From: a virus | Reading direction: 5' to 3' (one strand) | Length of the DNA: 34,297 nt | Virus record (IMG/VR): IMGVR_UViG_3300017971_000168 | Span: 1-34,297 of that record | Part shown: positions 22,403 to 28,042 of the stretch, piece after piece | Layout of the letters: each line of letters starts with the position of its first letter | Numbering within the stretch: the stretch's first letter is position 1 | Notes under the pieces: generated by a model | The model's input: only the letters and a program-made list of their open reading frames with translations | Databases searched by the model: none | Told to the model about the DNA's origin: nothing | Position numbers and translations under genes: made by a program

Positions 22403-22461
22403 TCCGCCGAAGTTTCAAAATTAGGTCCAACTTCCTGTTTTGTTAAACTCACTTCGGCGGA
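22403..22461 (+). ncRNA. Structured RNA element after the radical SAM gene
   Basis: TCCGCCGAAGT (22403-22413) and ACTTCGGCGGA (22451-22461) form a perfect 11-pair GC-rich stem. Inside, CAAAA/TTTTG and AGG/CCT continue the helix to an eight-base loop. No T-run follows, so it is not a standard terminator. It fills most of the gap between the radical SAM gene and the 26-aa gene. No known riboswitch was recognised. Confidence 0.6.
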
Positions 22462-22479
22462 TTAATATGGAGAATTAAT

Positions 22480-22560
22480 ATGAATATACATACGTATGTA
22501 ATCATTGGATTTGTAGTTATTGTAGTTGTAACATTTTTAGCAATGTGGTTCGAAAAATGA
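22480..22560 (+). CDS. Tiny single-span membrane peptide (26 aa)
   Basis: MNIHTYVIIGFVVIVVVTFL continues to a short AMWFEK tail: one hydrophobic helix and almost nothing else. TGGAG stands upstream at good spacing and the stop overlaps the next ATG (ATGA), which supports translation. Function is unknown; single-span peptides of this size often modify membrane proteins. Confidence 0.6.
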   Translation: MNIHTYVIIGFVVIVVVTFLAMWFEK

Positions 22561-22919
22561 GAATGACACTACAAGAATATGCAAATTTGCAATCTAAACG
22601 CAAAAATGCAAAACCACAAAAATACCACAATACTCCTAATATAATCGATGATATTTTTTTTAGATCAAAATTAGAAGCAGAATGTTATCAATATTGCAAA
22701 TTATTACAAAATAACGGTGAAATAGAATATTTTATATTACAACCTAGATTTGAATTAGGAGGAGGGGCAAAGCATTATTCTGATTTTTTGTTAGTTCCAA
22801 AAGGTATAACTTTACCAATATTAGACGCAAAAGGTTATGAAACGTCAACATATAGACTTAAAAAAAAATTAGTTGAATCTAAATATCCGATTAAAATAGA
22901 GATGTGGAGAAAAAAATGA
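22557..22919 (+). CDS. DUF1064-family PD-(D/E)xK nuclease (120 aa)
   Basis: FRSKLEAECYQYCKLL, EIEYFILQPRFEL, a strand with HYSDFLLV (Asp76), then ILDAKGYET (Asp90-x-Lys92) and LKKKLVESKYP match the DUF1064 pattern of phage proteins with a restriction-nuclease fold. Glu40/Glu42, Asp76, Asp90 and Lys92 are the likely catalytic set. The start at 22557 uses the ATGA overlap; a start at 22545 would add four residues. It probably processes recombination or replication junctions together with the ATPase and SSB. Confidence 0.83.
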   Translation: MRMTLQEYANLQSKRKNAKPQKYHNTPNIIDDIFFRSKLEAECYQYCKLLQNNGEIEYFILQPRFELGGGAKHYSDFLLVPKGITLPILDAKGYETSTYRLKKKLVESKYPIKIEMWRKK

Positions 22920-23149
22920 ATGATTTAGATAAATTGAAAGATAAATTAATAAAAATTTATGCGTTAGTATCGAGTTTAGAAACTATAGGAACACCAGTTG
23001 CCAATGGTTATTATTATGATAAATCAATTATAGAAAATATAAAAATAGAATTAGATAAATTTAGGCTTGCGCAATTTACATTAGACAAAGATGGAGAATT
23101 CATGAGCAGAGAATATTTGGATTTATACATGAAATATTCTGAGAAATAA
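22916..23149 (+). CDS. Early helical protein of unknown function (77 aa)
   Basis: ATGA overlap with the nuclease gene and GGAG upstream fix the start; a GTG at 22904 is less likely. Charged helices (MNDLDKLKDKLIKIYALVSS, IENIKIELDKFRLAQFTL) flank a GTPVANGYYYD loop. No family recognised. Confidence 0.65.
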   Translation: MNDLDKLKDKLIKIYALVSSLETIGTPVANGYYYDKSIIENIKIELDKFRLAQFTLDKDGEFMSREYLDLYMKYSEK

Positions 23150-23175
23150 TTAAGATACCCAGTTGAGATAAAGTT

Positions 23176-23358
23176 ATGGAAAAAATAAAACCACTTCTAG
23201 AAAAACCCGTTATAATTTTTACACCGACTCCACATGTCTGCGCATTTTTCAGAAAAAAACTTTATCATGATTCGCGAAATCTTGATGATAGAGATATGTA
23301 CTGCATCAATTGCCAAACTCCATTTTATTTGGAAGATGATGAAGAAAATGAGAATTAG
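23176..23358 (+). CDS. Small possible Zn-binding protein (60 aa)
   Basis: PHVCAFFRKKLYHD and MYCINCQTPFYLE give H-x-C and C-x2-C pairs about 20 residues apart, a possible zinc knuckle. The C-terminus is acidic (EDDEENEN). The SD is weak. It lies among small early genes. Confidence 0.55.
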   Translation: MEKIKPLLEKPVIIFTPTPHVCAFFRKKLYHDSRNLDDRDMYCINCQTPFYLEDDEENEN

Positions 23359-23524
23359 TAGTACACAATGTAAAGATCTAGAAGAAATGTGGATGTTTAT
23401 AGATAAATTAGATTTGTGGGATAATTTTGAATTTAGATTTATTATGAAAAAAGAAAACCCGTTTATGGAGATCATTGATCATTATAAAAACAGAATTTAC
23501 ATATTAACATGTGAGGAGTTATAA
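23348..23524 (+). CDS. Early protein of unknown function (58 aa)
   Basis: It overlaps the end of the previous gene by 11 bases; ATGs at 23336 and 23339 are alternative starts. MRISSTQCKDLEEMWMF, then DLWDNFEFRFIM and HYKNRIYILTCEEL: two Cys and many aromatics. It ends right at the next ATG. Confidence 0.55.
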   Translation: MRISSTQCKDLEEMWMFIDKLDLWDNFEFRFIMKKENPFMEIIDHYKNRIYILTCEEL

Positions 23525-23842
23525 ATGGCTAAACGGGTACATAGCAATATGAGAAATTGCTACAAAGATAGAAGAGTCGATACTCGTAATGCTAACAGAT
23601 CAGTACCTATAGAAAAAAAGATATATAAATATCATTTATATTTAGATTTTATGCCTCCTCAACAGCCAGATATAGATCCAGAAATAAAAAAAATGCAAAA
23701 CGATGATGTTTATCGTTGTACAAAACAAAGGGAAAGCTTTAAAGCTTTTAAAGCAAAAAAAGAAGAAACTGAAGAATTTTTATATAACTTAAATAAAAAA
23801 TTTAGGCAAAAATTATTTGGAGAATCACATGCATACTTATGA
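23525..23842 (+). CDS. Basic early protein of unknown function (105 aa)
   Basis: GAGGAG precedes the ATG. The N-terminus is Arg/Asn-rich and basic (KRVHSNMRNCYKDRRVDTR), a PPQQPDIDPE loop follows, and the C-terminal half is a Lys-rich helix (SFKAFKAKKEETEEFLYNL). Nucleic acid binding is possible from charge only. Confidence 0.65.
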   Translation: MAKRVHSNMRNCYKDRRVDTRNANRSVPIEKKIYKYHLYLDFMPPQQPDIDPEIKKMQNDDVYRCTKQRESFKAFKAKKEETEEFLYNLNKKFRQKLFGESHAYL

Positions 23843-23942
23843 ACTAATTGGATTTGGTTTAATTTGGTTGCTATTTTGTTACACTCTTGGGAATAAACTT
23901 TGGAAGAAAAAAAATGGCAAAAAAACATCCTTTTTTAATTGA
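23829..23942 (+). CDS. Tiny single-span membrane protein (37 aa)
   Basis: MHTYELIGFGLIWLLFCYTLG is one hydrophobic helix, followed by a Lys-rich tail (NKLWKKKNGKKTSFFN) that fits the positive-inside rule. GGAGAATC is upstream. It overlaps the preceding gene by 14 and the following by 29 bases. Comparable in design to the 26-aa peptide at 22480. Confidence 0.55.
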   Translation: MHTYELIGFGLIWLLFCYTLGNKLWKKKNGKKTSFFN

Positions 23943-24168
23943 AAAATTTTTTAAATATTGTAGTGAACAAGGAATGGAATTATTACCTGATGATATGTCA
24001 TTTTTAAGGCGTCTCACTAGGTTCACCCCAGAATCTAAAATAAGACCCATATTAAGCAAATATGTTATAATATGGACTGATGAAATGGCTAAAGAATCAA
24101 TAGAGCATAAAAAACAAAATACAGGCCGTTTTGCTGCTAATTCATGGATTAGAGAATATTTAACTTAG
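23914..24168 (+). CDS. Early protein of unknown function (84 aa)
   Basis: The start at 23914 has GGAAG upstream; the longer frame from 23887 lacks an ATG. The protein is compact and helical (HPFLIEKFFKYCSEQGMELL, RPILSKYVIIWTDEMAKES) with a final RFAANSWIREYL. The layout recalls small phage proteins encoded near nucleases, but no family is certain. Confidence 0.65.
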   Translation: MAKKHPFLIEKFFKYCSEQGMELLPDDMSFLRRLTRFTPESKIRPILSKYVIIWTDEMAKESIEHKKQNTGRFAANSWIREYLT

Positions 24169-24177
24169 GAGAATATA

Positions 24178-24387
24178 ATGACTAAATTAATATCTTTACA
24201 ACAATATATAGATGATCATACACAACAAGCCAAAAAAAAACCAGAATGGTCTTTTTCTGGAATAGCTTGCCCAGACTGTGGCAAAGAGCTTGAAATAAGA
24301 AATTTCTACTGTATAAATCCAAATCAAGGATGCGGCAGAAAATTAAGATGTACTTCTTGTTCTTATGAAGGAGGGGTATCAATTTAA
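24178..24387 (+). CDS. Small zinc-ribbon protein (69 aa)
   Basis: ACPDCGKE, then FYCINPNQGCG and LRCTSCSYEGG provide two clear C-x2-C pairs plus further Cys, a zinc-ribbon layout. TTAGGAG precedes the ATG. Such small ribbons often bind DNA, RNA or RNA polymerase. Confidence 0.75.
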   Translation: MTKLISLQQYIDDHTQQAKKKPEWSFSGIACPDCGKELEIRNFYCINPNQGCGRKLRCTSCSYEGGVSI

Positions 24388-24403
24388 CAAAGAGGAGTTA
24401 ATC

Positions 24404-24883
24404 ATGAAAAATAACAAAAAAAGAAATATTATCATAACCTTATCAATATTAGCAATAATATTTTTCCCTATAACATTGGCTTTAGCACCTATATTAATCG
24501 TATCATTGATTATTATTGGCCTTAAAAATACTATACTTGATTGCATAACAATTAAACGTTACAATAAAAACCGTCTTATTCATCAAGAAGAAGATTTCAA
24601 AAGAAATTGTAAATCGATATCACAGGTTATTCAAACATTAAAAAGCAAAGAAAGTTCAAGAGAAAGTAATGTCCAAAAGACTGATAATAGTAATTATCAG
24701 TCTTTTGAAAAACCCAACATTCCAAATTTAAATCATTTAACTGGGCCTAAAAAACAATTAATTACTAGATTTCAAGCATTTAGGTTAACAATGGATGCAA
24801 AATTTAATACTGAAAAACATGAAGTTTATAGACCAAAAAAAGTACATCCAGCCTTGTCAAGAATAAAATCAGCAGGATGGTAA
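24404..24883 (+). CDS. Membrane-anchored protein of unknown function (159 aa)
   Basis: The start at 24404 has AGAGGAG; an in-frame start at 24365 is inside the previous gene. Residues 8-42 form a long hydrophobic region (IIITLSILAIIFFPITLAL then PILIVSLIIIGL), one long span or a hairpin, followed by basic residues and a soluble, Ser/Asn-rich tail ending HPALSRIKSAGW. The gene contains a 15-bp perfect inverted repeat (24674-24707). Function is unknown. Confidence 0.68.
   Translation: MKNNKKRNIIITLSILAIIFFPITLALAPILIVSLIIIGLKNTILDCITIKRYNKNRLIHQEEDFKRNCKSISQVIQTLKSKESSRESNVQKTDNSNYQSFEKPNIPNLNHLTGPKKQLITRFQAFRLTMDAKFNTEKHEVYRPKKVHPALSRIKSAGW
24674..24707. terminator. Intragenic 15-bp perfect hairpin, possible bidirectional terminator
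   Basis: CAAAAGACTGATAAT (24674-24688) and its exact complement (24693-24707) enclose four bases. Read either way the 3' arm ends TCTTTTG, like a short U-tract, with AAAA in the 5' arm. It lies inside the 159-aa gene, about 400 bp before the convergent ends of early and late transcription, where no other terminator is seen. Confidence 0.55.
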
Positions 24884-24931
24884 AAAACTTACAAATACAA
24901 TAGAATATTTCCTACACAAGGAGATCCAAAA

Positions 24932-25132
24932 TTGAGCGATTTAACAATATTAACTATAAAATTACCAAATGAAATAAAGCAAAAAGTTTCTTGCAAATTA
25001 TGTGGAGAGATAATTAAAGATGAAAATGGATTAATTATTTTGAATGATAAAAACGAAATTATTAATGGAATGTGTTTTCAATGCGAGCCTGATTTCCATA
25101 CACCATTATCTAAGAATGAACTTTTTCGATAA
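24932..25132 (+). CDS. Small CxxC/CxxC zinc-binding protein (66 aa), TTG start
   Basis: A TTG start is preferred because AAGGAGATCC precedes it at the right spacing and no ATG fits. VSCKLCGE and GMCFQCEPDFH give two C-x2-C pairs about 30 residues apart, typical of a small treble-clef or ribbon. It is the last rightward gene; its end overlaps the last leftward gene by 23 bp. Confidence 0.7.
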   Translation: MSDLTILTIKLPNEIKQKVSCKLCGEIIKDENGLIILNDKNEIINGMCFQCEPDFHTPLSKNELFR

Positions 25133-25394
25133 TAATAATCCATGTAAGCAAAAAACCACCAATTTTCCACCAATTTTCTTTAATAAAATTGCCAAAACCT
25201 GATTTATCCATTAAAAATTGGATTTCTTTTATTTTATTGTGAATTTCTTTTATTGCTAAATTGTTTTTTGCCAATTGAACATCATGATTATGCCAAATTA
25301 AATTCATATTATCTAAAGAATCAGAAATTGAAGTAATTTGTTCTTTTATATATTTATTCCCTATTTTTAGTTCGGATATTAATTTTTCACTCAT
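25110..25394 (-). CDS. Coiled-coil protein with C-terminal membrane anchor, XhlA-like (94 aa)
   Basis: MSEKLISELKIGNKYIKE starts a long coiled coil to about residue 65, then FIKENWWKIGGFLLTWIIII forms one membrane helix at the C-terminus. This coil plus tail-anchor design matches XhlA-type lysis accessory proteins and fits the place after the holin. The start at 25394 has GGAGGTC; a second in-frame ATG at 25433 with its own AAAGGA would add 13 residues. It would tune holin timing or aid lysis. Confidence 0.68.
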   Translation of the reverse strand: MSEKLISELKIGNKYIKEQITSISDSLDNMNLIWHNHDVQLAKNNLAIKEIHNKIKEIQFLMDKSGFGNFIKENWWKIGGFLLTWIIIIEKVHS

Positions 25395-25461
25395 AATGAC
25401 CTCCACAAGTGAGGAGAAGCCGGCAACTTCCATGTTAATCCTTTGCTTATCCGGCTAAACC

Positions 25462-25851
25462 TCAAATCTTAAACCACCTGGATGAAAACCAAGATGTGCA
25501 GCACATATCCATCATAGCCTTATAACCTTCATCAAAATGCCATCCCATCGCTATTCCAATAATACGTGTAATCATGGCTATATATACGAAATTAGGCCTT
25601 ATAGAAGCTCTTAGATCTATTATCCATTTACTGGGTTCTCCTATTACATCTCGATTGAAATAAGAAGTTTTGGCTTTTAAAAGTTCAGCTAAAGAGGTGA
25701 TATACTCTCCCATTTTTTCTGGCTTCGTGGTTGCCAGCGTTGAAAGAGTAGCTTCTGGTGTATCGGCTTTCGGTTTTAAAAATTTTTTTCTTATAAAATC
25801 GAATGCCGGAGGCACCACTAATCCAATTACAGACGCAATAGCATCTATCAT
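25462..25851 (-). CDS. Holin candidate (129 aa)
   Basis: The start at 25851 follows AAAGGAGGTG; a longer frame from 25902 would run through tRNA-Glu and is rejected. MIDAIASVIGLVVPPAFDF begins with an amphipathic helix; a basic soluble part follows, then ASIRPNFVYIAMITRIIGIA gives a membrane segment. The layout recalls 3-TM GTA-type holins, with R-P before the last spans. The gene lies between endolysin and the XhlA-like gene. Its first 52 bp are part of an 86-bp direct repeat whose second copy lies upstream of the tRNA pair. Confidence 0.66.
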   Translation of the reverse strand: MIDAIASVIGLVVPPAFDFIRKKFLKPKADTPEATLSTLATTKPEKMGEYITSLAELLKAKTSYFNRDVIGEPSKWIIDLRASIRPNFVYIAMITRIIGIAMGWHFDEGYKAMMDMCCTSWFSSRWFKI

Positions 25852-25885
25852 GTAGCACCTCCTTTTATCTGAAACATATTGAAGC
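25800..25885. repeat. 86-bp direct repeat, copy A (holin start)
   Basis: Identical to 26057-26142. It holds the first 52 bp of the holin gene plus its SD and 34 bp upstream. With copy B it brackets the two tRNA genes. Confidence 0.97.
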
Positions 25886-25890
25886 AAATA

Positions 25891-25966
25891 TGGTGTCTCC
25901 AACGGGATTCGAACCCGTGTTGCCGCCGTGAAAGGGCGGTGTCGTAGGCCTCTAGACGATGGAGAC
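25891..25966 (-). tRNA. tRNA-Glu(UUC)
   Basis: All stems pair fully: acceptor GTCTCCA/TGGAGAC, anticodon stem CCGCC/GGCGG with loop CTTTCAC (anticodon TTC), and T-stem ACGGG/CCCGT. The CCA is encoded. The body is very close to gammaproteobacterial tRNA-Glu. It lies six bases after tRNA-Ala in the same direction. Confidence 0.97.
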
Positions 25967-25972
25967 GTATCT

Positions 25973-26048
25973 TGGTGGAGCTACGCGGGATCGAACCGCC
26001 GACCCCTTGCATGCCATGCAAGTGCTCTCCCAGCTGAGCTATAGCCCC
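25973..26048 (-). tRNA. tRNA-Ala(GGC)
   Basis: Acceptor GGGGCTA/TAGCTCC has the G3-U70 pair that marks alanine tRNAs; the anticodon stem CTTGC/GCAAG holds loop ATGGCAT (anticodon GGC); CCA is encoded. It closely resembles gammaproteobacterial tRNA-Ala(GGC). One T-stem pair (49-65) is G-G. The Ala-Glu order is also found in host tRNA operons. Confidence 0.96.
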
Positions 26049-26056
26049 AGACTGAC

Positions 26057-26142
26057 CGAATGCCGGAGGCACCACTAATCCAATTACAGACGCAATAGCA
26101 TCTATCATGTAGCACCTCCTTTTATCTGAAACATATTGAAGC
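26057..26142. repeat. 86-bp direct repeat, copy B (truncated holin start)
   Basis: Identical to 25800-25885. It carries a full SD and the first 17 codons of the holin gene; reading then passes out of the repeat into the tRNA genes, stop-free, and ends at the real holin start in an ATGA overlap. Confidence 0.97.
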
Positions 26143-26183
26143 TTTTTAATTATATGAAAGAAAGCTTAAAAAAGATATAAGAT

Positions 26184-26642
26184 TTATACAATAATTATAG
26201 GGAAATTTTTAACATATTCCTCAACAGTACCTTTGCCTTTTGAGGTATTCCAATATTTTTTCCAATATCTACCAAGAGCAGTTACTTTAGGAAAAGGTAA
26301 TGGTTCAGAAAATCTAGCATAATAAAATCTAGCTAGTTGAATAGCGAGGTTAATATCATATTTTAAAAATTCTGGATTTTCAGGAAAATCTGATTTTTTA
26401 AATCCAGTTTTTTTAGTAAAAGCCGGAACTACATTTTGCAAGACATCAAAATAAGTTTTTGGCTCCATTTGAAATATCCCAATTGCTGGACCATTATCCA
26501 TTTGTTCAAGCCATCTACCACAATGTGATTCTTGAGCTGCCGTTCCTAATAATAAATATTCAGCAGCCAAACTCCACATACCTAAACGCTTGATTTCATA
26601 ACGTATTCTATATTGCAAATCTTTAGGGTTTAATGAGCGCAT
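26184..26642 (-). CDS. Endolysin, lysozyme/transglycosylase-like (152 aa)
   Basis: LLLGTAAQESHCGRWLEQ with the catalytic Glu at residue 38, followed by GPAIGIFQMEPKTYFD, is a well-known phage lysozyme-like family (lytic transglycosylase fold). No signal peptide is seen, so it needs the holin. The SD is weak and the start lies three bases from the stop of the last fibre gene. It cleaves peptidoglycan to release phage. Confidence 0.86.
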   Translation of the reverse strand: MRSLNPKDLQYRIRYEIKRLGMWSLAAEYLLLGTAAQESHCGRWLEQMDNGPAIGIFQMEPKTYFDVLQNVVPAFTKKTGFKKSDFPENPEFLKYDINLAIQLARFYYARFSEPLPFPKVTALGRYWKKYWNTSKGKGTVEEYVKNFPIIIV

Positions 26643-26644
26643 AA

Positions 26645-28021
26645 TTAATTATTACTCAGTTTAATAATACTAAGTTTTGTATCTCCTGTAGTAACCGTAC
26701 TTGCTGCAAATGTTGCATGCCCATTTAACGTTCCTATAACTAAATTAAAAGAAGCTAAACCATAACCGTTAATAGTTATATTAAAAGTACCTGCTGGCGA
26801 TTCTATAACCGCGCCATCATTTTCATTGTAATCACTAAAAATATAGCCACCACTAACTTGGTTATAATCTATAGATAAAAAGAAAGTATTACTACTGTTG
26901 TTAGGGGCTGTAACAGTTATAATATAAACAGAAGCTGGATCAAATGTAAATATGTTTCGCTGAAAAGTGCTCAAATTAGTAAACGTATGCGAATTTCTAG
27001 ATGCACTTGCAGAAGTTATAATTGCATTCACTTTGCAAGTATTATCAGCATAATTTGATGTATTTGTTAATTCCCATTTATTCGTCACTACATCTAAAAT
27101 TGTAGAATTATATAGCTCATAAAGATGACGATTAGGACATAAATATTCTTCTACCCGAAGAGAAATTTTTGCCCCTGAATTAGAATATAAAGAAGGCAAC
27201 CCTGCGCCAGAGGTTGTATCTATAATTTTTCTGGCTCGTATAAATAAGTCACCACCTCCGCTAACAAGAAAAATTATAGGCTCTAATCCTCCTGAATTTA
27301 AAATATCTCCATCTACATTTATCTCTATAGGTCCAGTATTATTACTTACAAGAATTAAAGAATTACAATCTATTCCAGGTGCATCCAATATAATTTCAGA
27401 TCCAGCACTATTACCTCCTACTAATCTTTCAGAGGCGATTATTCTATTTAAAGCTCTTATATAAAAAGGTAATCCCCCCGAATCTTTAGAAAATGCATAA
27501 TTTAATCCTCCTACTTTACCAGTAGCTCCTCCATAAAAGATCAAAGAGCTTCCATTTGAACCAACAACTTCACAATTAATTCTTGTTGATGGGGCATTAA
27601 TAACAGTATATTCAGGAATAATAAAATCAGCAGTTATACTCATTCCACCAATGATTCTTATTTCAAATTGATTAGTTATAGAAGGAGTTTGTAAATTAAC
27701 TTCAGATATTGCTTTAGCTAAAGTAGCAAAAGGGGTTTCATCACTTTTCCCGTCATTTGTATCTGATCCAGCTGAGTTAACATAATAAATTTTATTTTTT
27801 GGAAACCCTATAACATCATGATCATCAACATATCCTTTTGTCACCATTTTATCGTTATCTGCTGTACCTGTGCTAACTGAAGCAAAACCATCTAATAAAT
27901 TTACTTGTGTAGTAGTAGTTGTTGTTTCTACCAAAGTTTCTGCAGAACTGACAATAACTCTATCATTATTTAATGTTGTATCTGATCCTGTGCCGCCTTG
28001 TTTAATCGTTAAAATTGACAT
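26645..28021 (-). CDS. Beta-helix tail fibre, paralog 3 (458 aa)
   Basis: After a fibre-type start (TIKQGGTGSDTTLNNDR) and a KGYVDDHDV link comes IYYVNSAGSDTNDGKSDETP, the entry motif of pectate-lyase-like right-handed beta-helix domains. The C-terminal 100 residues (IITVTAPNNSSNTFFLSIDY to LSIIKLSNN) align with those of the 571-aa fibre. GGAG precedes the ATG. It is likely a trimeric receptor-binding or polysaccharide-binding fibre. Confidence 0.8.
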   Translation of the reverse strand: MSILTIKQGGTGSDTTLNNDRVIVSSAETLVETTTTTTQVNLLDGFASVSTGTADNDKMVTKGYVDDHDVIGFPKNKIYYVNSAGSDTNDGKSDETPFATLAKAISEVNLQTPSITNQFEIRIIGGMSITADFIIPEYTVINAPSTRINCEVVGSNGSSLIFYGGATGKVGGLNYAFSKDSGGLPFYIRALNRIIASERLVGGNSAGSEIILDAPGIDCNSLILVSNNTGPIEINVDGDILNSGGLEPIIFLVSGGGDLFIRARKIIDTTSGAGLPSLYSNSGAKISLRVEEYLCPNRHLYELYNSTILDVVTNKWELTNTSNYADNTCKVNAIITSASASRNSHTFTNLSTFQRNIFTFDPASVYIITVTAPNNSSNTFFLSIDYNQVSGGYIFSDYNENDGAVIESPAGTFNITINGYGLASFNLVIGTLNGHATFAASTVTTGDTKLSIIKLSNN

Positions 28022-28042
28022 CTTTTTCTCCAGTTTAATTTA

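Noticed and set aside
22403-22461. preQ1 or SAM riboswitch
   Set aside because: The loop and tail lack the conserved bases of the classes I know, and the element follows rather than precedes the radical SAM gene.
25462-25902. Longer holin frame starting at 25902
   Set aside because: It begins inside tRNA-Glu and lacks an SD; the ATG at 25851 has a strong SD and matches the repeated copy upstream.
25800-26142. The 86-bp repeats as attL/attR of an integrated element
   Set aside because: They lie inside a phage lysis operon, flank only tRNAs, and no integrase is present; a duplication or cassette is a better reading.
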